DNA from: Emticicia sp. C21
Lineage (GTDB): Bacteria; Bacteroidota; Bacteroidia; Cytophagales; Spirosomataceae
DNA: 64,000 nt
NCBI RefSeq assembly: GCF_003418935.1
Contig: NZ_QVMT01000005.1
Span: 124,279 to 188,278 of the forward strand
Direction of reading: 5' to 3'
The position numbers were made by a program, and so were the translations under genes. The notes beneath the pieces were generated by a model, which saw only the letters and a program-made list of their open reading frames with translations, did no database searches and was not told where the DNA came from. This document shows, piece by piece, positions 25,969-34,232 of the stretch. Position 1 is the stretch's first letter, and every line of letters starts with the position of its first letter.

Positions 25969-26946
25969 ATGAGACTTATCAAGCATCCTGTATTGTGCAA
26001 TTACTACGTTACGTATCGCTGTAATGCTACGTGTAGTTTTTGTGATATATGGGAAAAGCCTTCACCCTATATTACGCTCCAGAATTTTAGAGAGAACCTT
26101 CGTGACCTAAAGAAATTAGGAGTAAAAGTTATTGACTTTACTGGAGGTGAACCTCTTCTACACCGCGAGTTAGATCTTTTGCTAGATGAAGCAAAGAAAG
26201 CAGGTATGATAACTACAGTTACTACCAATTGCCTGCTCTACCCCAAATATGCTGAGCGCTTGAAAGGAAAAATAGACATGCTTCATTTCTCTCTGGATTC
26301 TCCAGATGAAGAAGAACATAATGTTTCACGTGGCGTCAAATGCTTCGATAAAGTAATAGAATCGATTAGTATTGCTAAAGCAAATGGCGAAAGACCGGAT
26401 GTATTATTCACAGTTTTTGAACAAAATGTGGATAAGATAGAACGCGTGTGGAAAGAAATCACGCAGCCTAATGACTTGGTTTTGATACTCAATCCGGTGT
26501 TCGATTACAATAGCGTACAAACAGGAGGAAGTCTTTCTGAACAGTCGCTTAAGCAATTACAATGGTGGGGCAAACAAAAGAACGTTTATCTCAATGAAGC
26601 CTTCATTTCACTTAGACAAAACGGTGGAAATCATGTGGATAATCCCGTTTGCAAGGCCGCCTCTACTACTTTAGTTATTTCTCCAGAGAATAAATTAGTC
26701 CTCCCCTGCTATCATTTAGGTACAAAAGATTTTACTATTAACAATAATCTCTACGAATTATACCAATCAGCTGAGGTACAGGAAATTGTAGCTTTAGAAG
26801 GAAAATTGAAGGAATGTGAAGGATGTGTAATTAACTGCTATATGCAACCCTCTTTTGCCGTAGAAATCAATAAATACTTCTGGAAAGCGCTTCCTAGTAC
26901 GCTTAAGTATAATTACATTAAGAGTACCTGGAAGCAATTTATATAG
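25969..26946 (+). CDS. Radical SAM protein with SPASM-like C-terminal cysteines
   Basis: The 325-residue enzyme has the radical SAM CxxxCxxC cluster motif (C18, C22, C25), GGEP (59-62) for SAM binding, and a TIM-barrel core. Five more cysteines near the C-terminus (C228, C247, C283, C286, C290) resemble a SPASM/twitch auxiliary iron-sulfur site, as in peptide-modifying or MoaA-like enzymes. No short precursor peptide gene is evident in the flanks, so the substrate is unknown; HpnH-like lipid modification is another possibility. Linkage to accD is close but need not be functional. Confidence 0.8.
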   Translation: MRLIKHPVLCNYYVTYRCNATCSFCDIWEKPSPYITLQNFRENLRDLKKLGVKVIDFTGGEPLLHRELDLLLDEAKKAGMITTVTTNCLLYPKYAERLKGKIDMLHFSLDSPDEEEHNVSRGVKCFDKVIESISIAKANGERPDVLFTVFEQNVDKIERVWKEITQPNDLVLILNPVFDYNSVQTGGSLSEQSLKQLQWWGKQKNVYLNEAFISLRQNGGNHVDNPVCKAASTTLVISPENKLVLPCYHLGTKDFTINNNLYELYQSAEVQEIVALEGKLKECEGCVINCYMQPSFAVEINKYFWKALPSTLKYNYIKSTWKQFI

Positions 26947-27008
26947 AGTCTGATAGAAATATTTTCTTTTATTATTAAGAATATATAATCTGAAAAGTGC
27001 CTGGTTTG

Positions 27009-27037
27009 GTAGAGACAGGGGACTGCCCTGTCTCTAC
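27009..27037. repeat. REP-like palindromic element
   Basis: GTAGAGACAGGG and CCCTGTCTCTAC form a perfect 12-bp stem around a 5-nt loop (GACTG). It is in a 157-bp gap between genes and is more GC-rich than its surroundings. Its form (GTAGAGAC...GTCTCTAC) matches short palindromes scattered through many Bacteroidetes and cyanobacterial genomes. It could also stop transcription, but no T tract follows. Confidence 0.65.
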
Positions 27038-27103
27038 GGAAATATAAATTTGAGAGGCCTACGATGAGCCTTTTAATATATAAATTACGATAAATAAGAC
27101 TTT

Positions 27104-27394
27104 TTATAATTGTACTTTCGAAAGAAAAAACAATTCCGCAGGTTCTGCCAATAAATCATCTGCCTTTGCTGAAAAAGCTGCTACATGCTCATTTGCCAGA
27201 TGATTTTCCAGACTTTCTTTATCTGTCCAGTTTTCATAGAAGAAAAACAATTGAGGGTTGTCGTTGCTTTGGTGCAATACGTAATCAATACAACCCTGTT
27301 CTTTTAAGGTAGGTGCGATTAAGGCCAATAAGCCGCTTTTGGCCTCGTCTATTTTATCGGCCTTGACAATGATTTTAGCTATGACTGTTAACAT
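27104..27394 (-). CDS. Antibiotic biosynthesis monooxygenase (ABM) family protein, putative quinol monooxygenase
   Basis: This 96-residue single-domain protein has the dimeric ferredoxin-like ABM fold: MLTVIAKIIVKADK first strand, GCIDYVLHQSNDNPQLFFFYENW (core FFFYENW) and the C-terminal HLANEHVAAF helix. YgiN-type relatives oxidise quinols, but many members have no known substrate. It is a lone minus-strand gene between plus-strand operons. Confidence 0.85.
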   Translation of the reverse strand: MLTVIAKIIVKADKIDEAKSGLLALIAPTLKEQGCIDYVLHQSNDNPQLFFFYENWTDKESLENHLANEHVAAFSAKADDLLAEPAELFFLSKVQL

Positions 27395-27569
27395 ACAAAA
27401 GTTTAGAGATGAAATATAATAAAGTCAAAAATAGGATTTTATTTCTTTGATGGCAGCCTTTTTATCAACAAATTAAAAAATCTCTCTCCCCTACGTTATT
27501 TTGACAATAGCTTCAAATCAACTAATTTTAACGGCTTATTCTATTTTAACCAATTCAACCTTTAAATGA

Positions 27570-28244
27570 ATGAAAAATACCCTGAAATCTCTTACCCTTA
27601 TTCTACTTTCCCTATTAATGTTTTCGCTTACACAAGACAAACCGACCAAAATCATTTTATTTGGTGATTCCATTACCCAGGCAGGTGTTGGTCCGACAGG
27701 TTATATTACCAAAATGAAAGAAACTCTTGAAAAACAAGGCATTAAAGATAAATACCAATTGATTGGTGCAGGTATTGGCGGAAATAAAGTATATGACTTA
27801 TTCCTACGCATGGAAGATGATGTATTGAATCAGAATCCGGATGTAGTAGTGATTTATATTGGCGTAAATGATGTATGGCATAAGTCAAGCCACGGAACAG
27901 GAACTGATGCAGATAAATTCACAGGTTTCTACACAGCCATCATCAAGAAACTACAATCGAAAGGTATTAAGGTTATTTGCTGTACTCCGGCAGTTATTGG
28001 AGAACGTAATGATAATAGCAATTCACAAGATGGAGACTTGAACCACTACTCAAACCTGATTAGAAATATCGCCTCAAAATTCGATTGTCCATTAGTTGAT
28101 TTACGAAAAGAATTTACAGCATACATCATAAAAAATAACCCACAAAATAGAGAGTCAGGGATTTTAACAACTGACCGCGTACACCTGAACGAAACTGGGA
28201 ATCAGATGGTAGGAGATTTGATATTAAAAGCTATTGTAAAATAA
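27570..28244 (+). CDS. Exported SGNH/GDSL-family hydrolase
   Basis: The 224-residue protein has an N-terminal hydrophobic leader, then the four SGNH blocks: FGDSIT (nucleophile S34), GAGIGGNKV (block II Gly/Asn), YIGVNDVWH (block III Asn) and TDRVHLNETG (catalytic D202 and H205). These enzymes are esterases or lipases acting on acylated sugars or lipids. The export signal suggests cell-envelope or polysaccharide substrates. A polysaccharide deacetylase gene follows 42 bp downstream, so the two may together remove acyl groups from a glycan. Confidence 0.88.
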   Translation: MKNTLKSLTLILLSLLMFSLTQDKPTKIILFGDSITQAGVGPTGYITKMKETLEKQGIKDKYQLIGAGIGGNKVYDLFLRMEDDVLNQNPDVVVIYIGVNDVWHKSSHGTGTDADKFTGFYTAIIKKLQSKGIKVICCTPAVIGERNDNSNSQDGDLNHYSNLIRNIASKFDCPLVDLRKEFTAYIIKNNPQNRESGILTTDRVHLNETGNQMVGDLILKAIVK

Positions 28245-28286
28245 GCAAACTATTAGCCTCAGCATCCCGGTGGCTCACTTTTTATT

Positions 28287-29213
28287 ATGAAAAAACTAAA
28301 ATTCTTTTCCCTACTATTCGTCTTTTTCTTGATATTAAATGCGAATGCGCAAAACCAGATAGCTATTACTATTGACGATTTACCATTTGTTTCAGAACTA
28401 AATCTGAAACATGCAGAAGAATCTACCGACAAATTGTTGGATAAAATCAAAAAAAATGGCATTAAAGCCGTCGGGTTTGTCAATGAAAAATCAGTAGTAA
28501 AGCTTGGTGAAATGGATAATCGGGCAGCTATGCTTGAAAGGTGGTTATTCAATGGCAATCAATTAGGAAACCATACTTTTTCTCATCCTTCTTTTAATAC
28601 TACGAGCCTCGAAGATTTCAAAACTGAATTATTGAAAGGCGAAGTAATCACTTCTGAGTTAAACAAAAAGTATAGAGAAACTAAAAAGTACTTCCGCTAT
28701 CCTTTTCTACAAACCGGGCCTGATAGTTTGAAAAAATATGGTTTCGAAAAAGTATTGGCTGAGCAAGGTTATATCAATGCCCCTGTAACAATTGAAGCTG
28801 ACGACTGGTATTTTAACAAAGTATATATGGATGCCATGCGCGCAGGCAGTAAAGAATTGATGAAAACCGTAGCCGAAAAATATATCCAACACAACAAAGA
28901 GTATTTTGATTACTACCTCAAACTGACGCAAGAAGTAGTCGGCCGGCCTATCAAACACATTTTCCTTTGCCATGCCAATGCGCTCAATGCAGATTATTTT
29001 GACGAATTGTGTAAGGTAATGACTGATAAAGGTTTTTCATTTATTAGTTTGGATGAAGCTTTAACTGATGAGATTTACAAGCATAAAGAAACTGTTTTAA
29101 CTACCGGAGGCTTCCCTTGGTTGCATAGATGGAGAATGACAGACAAGAAGAAAACAACCATAAAGGATGTGGAAATTCCGGCTGATATTAAAGCATTATA
29201 TGAGAAAAAATAA
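28287..29213 (+). CDS. Exported polysaccharide deacetylase (carbohydrate esterase 4 family)
   Basis: The 308-residue protein has a signal peptide (to about ANAQ, 22) and the NodB-type deacetylase fold: motif 1 ITIDDLPF (catalytic and metal Asp at D30/D31), motif 2 HTFSH (H96, H100, metal ligands), motif 3 near YFRYPFLQTG, and late motifs around HIFLCHANALNAD. It should remove N- or O-acetyl groups from a glycan such as peptidoglycan or chitooligosaccharide; which one is not visible. Tight spacing after the SGNH hydrolase gene suggests co-transcription. Confidence 0.88.
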   Translation: MKKLKFFSLLFVFFLILNANAQNQIAITIDDLPFVSELNLKHAEESTDKLLDKIKKNGIKAVGFVNEKSVVKLGEMDNRAAMLERWLFNGNQLGNHTFSHPSFNTTSLEDFKTELLKGEVITSELNKKYRETKKYFRYPFLQTGPDSLKKYGFEKVLAEQGYINAPVTIEADDWYFNKVYMDAMRAGSKELMKTVAEKYIQHNKEYFDYYLKLTQEVVGRPIKHIFLCHANALNADYFDELCKVMTDKGFSFISLDEALTDEIYKHKETVLTTGGFPWLHRWRMTDKKKTTIKDVEIPADIKALYEKK

Positions 29214-29392
29214 AAGCACTTTGTATGAAAGCACTTCTTTAGAATCGATTAAAACTATACACATTATTGCAAATTTTCAGCATTTTGAGCACCAATATTT
29301 TTAAAATTAGCTAATTTGCGTAAAAATTGAGTATTAGGCTTCATTGACAGTTATAATAATATTTTTTCTTTTTAAAATTCAAAATACTTACC

Positions 29393-30475
29393 ATGAGTCA
29401 ATCTTTGATTAAGCCGGGCGTAGTTACAGGTGAAGCACTTGCTGCTCTGTTACGCCACGCTAACGAAAATGATTATGCCCTACCCGCTGTTAATGTTGTA
29501 GGAACTAATTCAGTAAATGGTGTGATGGAAGCTGCTAAAGCTGTTAACTCACCAGTTATTATTCAATTCTCAAACGGTGGTGCTTCATTTTATGCCGGTA
29601 AATCTTTACCAAACAAAAATCAGGAAGCGGCAATCGCCGGAGCAGTTTCAGGTGCTATCCACGTACATCAGATTGCCGAAATGTATGGCATTCCGGTAGT
29701 TTTACATACTGACCACTGTGCGAAAAAATTATTGCCCTGGATCGACGGTTTACTAGATGCAGGTGAAAAATATTTTGCGCAACATGGCAAACCATTATTC
29801 AGCTCTCATATGATTGACCTTTCAGAAGAGCCAATCGAAGAGAATATCGAGATATGTGTTAAATATTTTGAGAGAATGGCCAAAATGGGTATGACTCTTG
29901 AAATCGAACTAGGTGTAACAGGTGGCGAAGAAGATGGTGTAGATAATTCGGACGTTGATAGTTCAAAACTATATACTCAACCATCAGAAGTAGCTTTTGC
30001 TTACGAAGAGCTATTGAAAGTTTCTCCAAACTTCACAATTGCGGCGGCTTTCGGTAACGTTCACGGGGTTTATAAACCAGGTAATGTGAAATTGCAACCA
30101 ATCATTCTGAAAAACTCTCAGGATTATATCCAGGAAAAATTTGGAACAGGTGAATTACCAGTGAACTTCGTATTCCACGGTGGTTCAGGTTCTTCACGTG
30201 AAGAAATCAGAGAGGCCATCAAATACGGCGCAGTAAAAATGAACATCGATACCGACGTACAATGGGCAACCTGGGAAGGTATTCTAAAGTACTACAAAGA
30301 CAAAGAAGGATACCTACAAGCACAATTAGGTAACCCTGAAGGTGCCGACTCACCAAATAAAAAATATTACGACCCACGTGTATGGTTGCGTAAAGGTGAA
30401 GAAAGCATGATTAGCCGTTTGAAAGTTGCTTTCGAAGATTTAGATTGTATCAACCGTTGCGAAGGTCTTTACTAA
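29393..30475 (+). CDS. fbaA: Class II fructose-bisphosphate aldolase
   Basis: This zinc aldolase interconverts fructose 1,6-bisphosphate with glyceraldehyde 3-phosphate and dihydroxyacetone phosphate in glycolysis and gluconeogenesis. Visible are the catalytic HTDHCAKK (D107, H108), EIELGVTGGEEDGVDN, FGNVHGVYKPG, VFHGGSGS phosphate loop, and MNIDTDVQWA. At 360 residues it is the long Escherichia coli FbaA-like type. It is monocistronic, with a terminator shared with the convergent DUF2520 gene. Confidence 0.97.
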   Translation: MSQSLIKPGVVTGEALAALLRHANENDYALPAVNVVGTNSVNGVMEAAKAVNSPVIIQFSNGGASFYAGKSLPNKNQEAAIAGAVSGAIHVHQIAEMYGIPVVLHTDHCAKKLLPWIDGLLDAGEKYFAQHGKPLFSSHMIDLSEEPIEENIEICVKYFERMAKMGMTLEIELGVTGGEEDGVDNSDVDSSKLYTQPSEVAFAYEELLKVSPNFTIAAAFGNVHGVYKPGNVKLQPIILKNSQDYIQEKFGTGELPVNFVFHGGSGSSREEIREAIKYGAVKMNIDTDVQWATWEGILKYYKDKEGYLQAQLGNPEGADSPNKKYYDPRVWLRKGEESMISRLKVAFEDLDCINRCEGLY

Positions 30476-30496
30476 GAACTAGTAATTAGCATATAT

Positions 30497-30530
30497 GGAA
30501 GCCATTAGCCTTTAAACTGATGGCTTCCTT
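30497..30530. terminator. Bidirectional hairpin terminator
   Basis: GGAAGCCATTAG pairs with CTGATGGCTTCC around an 8-nt loop. It separates the convergent fbaA and DUF2520 genes. Confidence 0.75.
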
Positions 30531-30535
30531 GTTTA

Positions 30536-31330
30536 TCAGGCATGCCATTTCTGAATGCTCTCGCTCATAATTTCATAGATTTCAAATAAATCAGTCCGGT
30601 CTTTCAGGTAAATCAAATGATTATTTATGGTTGACCTATCCCCTCTTATAGCCGGGCCTGTCTGTACATCAGCAGGGTGCTCGGCCGTTAAAGCCTTTTG
30701 AAAAGTTTCATTGATTAAGGGTTTCAACAAGTCAAACTCTAGCTCTTCATCATTAGTGATTTCTTTAGCTAAAGCCAATAGGTGATTAGTAAAATTACAG
30801 GCAAATACGGCTGCCACATGCAACACTTTTCTTTCTTTTGAATTAACCAGATAAACAGTTTTGCTTAATCCCTGCGCCAGCTTAACCAATTGATTTTCGG
30901 CCACTTCCTCATCTGCTTCAATACAAAAAGGCACTTCGCTTATATTGATTTTTTTCTGCTTGCTGAAAGTCATTAATGGATAAAACACGGCGCATCTGAT
31001 GGGTAAGTCATGATGAGTTAACATTAACTTCTGTAAATCTTCCAGACTCTTTGAGCCCGAAGTATGCGCCAGAATAGCATTCTCAGGTAAAACCAACATT
31101 GAACAAACCTCAGCAATGGCATCATCTGATACAGCCAGTATAAAAAGTTCGGCTTCACTCTCTGAGAAATCCAATTCGGTTTTTGCTTCCGCCTGATAGA
31201 GCATCGATGTGAGTGCCTTAGCTTTTGCTATCTGGCGACTATACACTTCACATACCTGATGATGGTGATTTTCGAAAGCCATGCTTAAATGCCAGGCTAC
31301 ATTACCAGCACCAATCATTGAAATTTTCAT
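30536..31330 (-). CDS. DUF2520 Rossmann-fold oxidoreductase-like protein
   Basis: The 264-residue protein starts with a dinucleotide-binding Rossmann motif (MISIGAGNVAWH type, here SMIGAGNVAWHLS), followed by ILAVSDDAI, LAHTSGSKS and YPLMTFS, and ends with a helical DUF2520 domain (NFTNHLLALA...GPAIRGD). The pattern resembles F420H2:NADP oxidoreductase or ketopantoate-reductase-like proteins, but the family has no settled substrate. Monocistronic and divergent from the thioredoxin gene. Confidence 0.82.
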   Translation of the reverse strand: MKISMIGAGNVAWHLSMAFENHHHQVCEVYSRQIAKAKALTSMLYQAEAKTELDFSESEAELFILAVSDDAIAEVCSMLVLPENAILAHTSGSKSLEDLQKLMLTHHDLPIRCAVFYPLMTFSKQKKINISEVPFCIEADEEVAENQLVKLAQGLSKTVYLVNSKERKVLHVAAVFACNFTNHLLALAKEITNDEELEFDLLKPLINETFQKALTAEHPADVQTGPAIRGDRSTINNHLIYLKDRTDLFEIYEIMSESIQKWHA

Positions 31331-31478
31331 AATGACAACTCCTGTTTAACCGTTATTAAAGTGGTTTACAAAAATCAGGAAAAAAATGGCTTAATATTTG
31401 TAATTGATTAAAAATATCAGTTTTCGGGTCTTTTACGTGTTTTATGGCCCCATTTATTAACAGAAACTCATAAAAATA

Positions 31479-31949
31479 ATGAAACTTAAAGTGCTAGGCT
31501 TCTTAGGAATAGCGCTAATCGTGTTAGCTTCCTACAAAAATGAAAAAAAACTTGAGCTCAATGAAGTAAAATTTTACGACGGCTCCTACGACGAACTTCT
31601 CCGGGAATCGAGAAAGCAAAAGAAACCAATTATTCTCGAATTCTGGGCTACGTGGTGTATACCCTGCCGCAAACTGGAAAACGAGACGTTTGCCAATCCT
31701 GATTTTGCCGCATATATTAACAAAAACTTTTTGGTATATAAGGTAAATATTGATACCTTTGATGGCATGGAAATAGCAGACAGATATAATATCGATGCTT
31801 ATCCAACCCTGGTTCAATTAGATATAAAGAATAAATACGTCAACCGATATAAAGGCGTTTTTCCGGCCTACTACTTAAAGAAAGAACTGGAAAAGAATAA
31901 ATCCCGCACAGGAAAGGATTTTATTACGTCAGATGCTGTAAACAATTAG
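31479..31949 (+). CDS. Exported thioredoxin-family protein
   Basis: The 156-residue protein has an N-terminal hydrophobic segment (LGFLGIALIVLASY) and a thioredoxin fold with the redox motif WATWCIPC (C60, C63). VNIDTFDGMEIADRYNIDAYPTL supplies the cis-proline (YPT). It resembles DsbD-gamma/thioredoxin_7 proteins that work on the periplasmic side, reducing or exchanging disulfides. The client is unknown. It ends at a strong palindromic terminator before hemE. Confidence 0.85.
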   Translation: MKLKVLGFLGIALIVLASYKNEKKLELNEVKFYDGSYDELLRESRKQKKPIILEFWATWCIPCRKLENETFANPDFAAYINKNFLVYKVNIDTFDGMEIADRYNIDAYPTLVQLDIKNKYVNRYKGVFPAYYLKKELEKNKSRTGKDFITSDAVNN

Positions 31950-31990
31950 AATCGTAAACACCTAGTAAAATTCAACGGTTTTAAGGAATT

Positions 31991-32017
31991 GCCATGAGCT
32001 AGCTCATGGCTTTTTTT
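31991..32017 (+). terminator. Palindromic terminator between the thioredoxin gene and hemE
   Basis: GCCATGAGCT/AGCTCATGGC is a perfect 20-bp palindrome followed by T7. The ATG at 32006, an apparent upstream start for hemE, lies inside this element. Confidence 0.88.
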
Positions 32018-32033
32018 ATGTCTGATGGGTTGA

Positions 32034-32064
32034 TTGGAGAATCAGCCTTTCATTCTTATCTTTG
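32034..32064 (+). promoter_or_regulatory. Bacteroidetes promoter of hemE with near-leaderless start
   Basis: TTG (32034-32036) and TATCTTTG (32057-32064) are separated by 20 bp, an ideal match to the Bacteroidetes -33/-7 pattern. The predicted transcription start falls within a few bases of the hemE ATG at 32069. Confidence 0.65.
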
Positions 32065-32068
32065 CGGC

Positions 32069-33094
32069 ATGAAATTACAGAACGATTTGCTTTTACGTGC
32101 GGCAAAGGGTGAGCACGTAGAACGTGTGCCAGTCTGGATGATGCGTCAGGCAGGTAGAATTTTACCCGAATACCGCGAGGTAAGAGCAAAAGCCGGAAGT
32201 TTTATCACCTTAGCTACTACGCCTGCATTAGCAGCTGAAGTAACTATTCAGCCGGTTGATATTCTGAAAACAGATGCAGCCATTATCTTCTCTGATATTC
32301 TGGTTGTACCCGAGGCAATGGGTTTGCCCTACGAAATGATAGAAGCCAAAGGCCCAATCTTCCCAAAGGTAGTTCGATCAAAAAAAGACATTGATTTATT
32401 GAAAGTAAGCAACCCTGAAACAGACCTTGGATATGTGCTTGAGGCAATTGATATAGTAAAGAAAGAACTCAATGGCAGAGTGCCTTTAATTGGCTTTGCA
32501 GGGGCGCCTTTCACTATCTTTTGTTACATGGTTGAGGGTAAAGGCTCAAAGACTTTTTCTACAGCCAAGAAGATGCTGTACTCTCAGCCCAAATTAGCCC
32601 ATCTGCTGCTTCAAAAGATAACCGATAGTACCATAAGCTATTTGAAAGCCCAAGCGAGTCACGGAGCCGATTTATTACAGATTTTCGATTCATGGGCAGG
32701 CATCCTCTCACCAGAACAATACAGAAAGTTCTCTTTACCGTATATTGCCCAGATTTGTAATGCCATTGATGAAGTTCCTGTAACAGTTTTTGCCAAAGGT
32801 GCTTTCTTTGCCCGTAAGGACATGGCCAAGTTGAATTGTAATGTAGTTGGCCTGGATTGGAATATGGATATTAAAGAATCAAGAAAGATGATTCCTAATA
32901 AAACTTTACAAGGTAATTTAGACCCTTGTGTGCTGTACGGCTCTTTTAAAGATATTGAAAAAGAAACCAAAAAGATGCTAAAAGCATTCGGAACGCAACG
33001 GTATATAGCTAATCTGGGACATGGTGTTTACCCTGATACAGACCCTGAAAAAGTGAAGTGTTTCTTTGAAACTGTTAAAGCGTATTCGGCATAA
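32069..33094 (+). CDS. hemE: Uroporphyrinogen decarboxylase
   Basis: HemE removes four carboxyl groups from uroporphyrinogen III to make coproporphyrinogen III in haem synthesis. The start at 32069 ([15 protein letters not shown]) is chosen because the upstream in-frame ATG lies inside a terminator and its added 21 residues match nothing typical. The resulting 341-residue protein has the [16 protein letters not shown] signature near 21-36, the [14 protein letters not shown] segment with the catalytic Asp, [15 protein letters not shown] and the [12 protein letters not shown]-terminal motif. Monocistronic, with its own promoter and terminator. Confidence 0.96.
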   Translation: MKLQNDLLLRAAKGEHVERVPVWMMRQAGRILPEYREVRAKAGSFITLATTPALAAEVTIQPVDILKTDAAIIFSDILVVPEAMGLPYEMIEAKGPIFPKVVRSKKDIDLLKVSNPETDLGYVLEAIDIVKKELNGRVPLIGFAGAPFTIFCYMVEGKGSKTFSTAKKMLYSQPKLAHLLLQKITDSTISYLKAQASHGADLLQIFDSWAGILSPEQYRKFSLPYIAQICNAIDEVPVTVFAKGAFFARKDMAKLNCNVVGLDWNMDIKESRKMIPNKTLQGNLDPCVLYGSFKDIEKETKKMLKAFGTQRYIANLGHGVYPDTDPEKVKCFFETVKAYSA

Positions 33095-33099
33095 AAGAC

Positions 33100-33128
33100 A
33101 AAGCCTTTCAGAATTTCTGAAAGGCTTT
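33100..33128. terminator. Bidirectional hairpin terminator
   Basis: A 13-bp stem AAAGCCTTTCAGA/TCTGAAAGGCTTT with a 3-nt loop separates convergent hemE and the epimerase gene. A T-rich tract follows on the plus strand. Confidence 0.82.
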
Positions 33129-33153
33129 CGATTTTTTATAAACCTGTTAGATT

Positions 33154-34215
33154 CTATTTAAGTATCGGTTCCAAAGCTTCTCTGTTTTCCGCCAGCCACT
33201 CATGAATTTCCGTTACAATCTGCTCAACACCAATTTCAGGTTTCCAGCCAGTCAGGGCAGTTACTTTAGAATTGTCGGTCACATATAATCTTATATCTGC
33301 CGGACGATTCTCTGCTACAGTATTGATAGGAATGGTTTTACCAGTTACTTTCTGACAAATCTTAGTTAATTCCTGTAACGATACGCTTACCTCTACTCCA
33401 CCACCTGCGTTCAGAATCTCTCCGTTTACTTTGTCGATATTATGTAATTGCCAGTCAATCAAACGATACAAATCGGCCACGTGCAATATATCACGGGTTT
33501 GTTTCCCTGTTCCGCCATAACCAATATAAGCTAATTGTTGCTCAAAGAAGTGTTTGGCAATCCAAAGAACCATTACACCCTGGTCAACTTTACCCATTTG
33601 CCACGGGCCTGTTAAAACTCCACAACGATTAATAACCGTTTTTAGGTTGTAGAACTCATTATATTCCTGAATGATTAATTCAGAAGCCAATTTGGTTGTT
33701 CCATACAAAGATCTAGCGCTATCTAAAGGAAAATCCTCCGCAATACCTTTTGAAGAAACCCCTTTTACTTTCTGACTATCAGTTAATTCAAAGCGAGTTT
33801 CAGATTCAATGAAATCTAAGGTTTCAATCGTTTTTATCGGATAGATACGGCTCGTAGAAAGAAAGATAAAAGTAGCTTTACATTTCACTGCATAATTCAG
33901 ACAGTTTACTGTACCGAAAAGATTGGTATTTATCAGATAATCAGGGGAACCATTTAAACCTGCCAATACTGATGGCTCAGCCGAGGCTTCAATAACAGAA
34001 TCCACAATGGGTAAAGCATCAAAATCTTCTTTACTGCGGATATCGCCATGAATGAAATTAATACCTTGTTTTCCCAGACGAGCTACATTGAGTTCTGAAC
34101 CTTTTCTTTTAAGATTATCTAAACAGAAGATTTCGTAAGAGGGATAATTTTGTTTTAACGCAATAGCTAAAGAAGAGCCTACAAAGCCCGCTCCTCCCGT
34201 GATTAAAATACGCAT
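33154..34215 (-). CDS. NAD-dependent nucleotide-sugar epimerase/dehydratase (CDP-paratose 2-epimerase-like)
   Basis: The 353-residue extended short-chain dehydrogenase has the NAD-binding GGAGFVGSS loop (7-15), an STSRIYP serine segment and a catalytic YGTTK (Tyr-xxx-Lys) motif near 171, with a long insertion between them. The N-terminal sequence and the insertion resemble CDP-paratose/tyvelose 2-epimerases (RfbE), so a role in surface polysaccharide or lipid sugar synthesis is plausible, though exact substrate is unproven. It lies 17 bp downstream of the Kup gene on the same strand, probably in one operon without an obvious functional link. Confidence 0.8.
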   Translation of the reverse strand: MRILITGGAGFVGSSLAIALKQNYPSYEIFCLDNLKRKGSELNVARLGKQGINFIHGDIRSKEDFDALPIVDSVIEASAEPSVLAGLNGSPDYLINTNLFGTVNCLNYAVKCKATFIFLSTSRIYPIKTIETLDFIESETRFELTDSQKVKGVSSKGIAEDFPLDSARSLYGTTKLASELIIQEYNEFYNLKTVINRCGVLTGPWQMGKVDQGVMVLWIAKHFFEQQLAYIGYGGTGKQTRDILHVADLYRLIDWQLHNIDKVNGEILNAGGGVEVSVSLQELTKICQKVTGKTIPINTVAENRPADIRLYVTDNSKVTALTGWKPEIGVEQIVTEIHEWLAENREALEPILK

Positions 34216-34232
34216 ATGTGAGGTTTTATGTA

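Noticed and set aside
26322-26337. TGTTTCACGTGGCGTC, a parS half-site
   Set aside because: The right half does not match (12 of 16 overall), and it is inside the radical SAM gene.
32006-32068. Upstream ATG that would extend HemE by 21 residues
   Set aside because: The ATG is inside the palindromic terminator and upstream of the hemE promoter; homologous HemE proteins begin at the MKLQNDLLL-type start.
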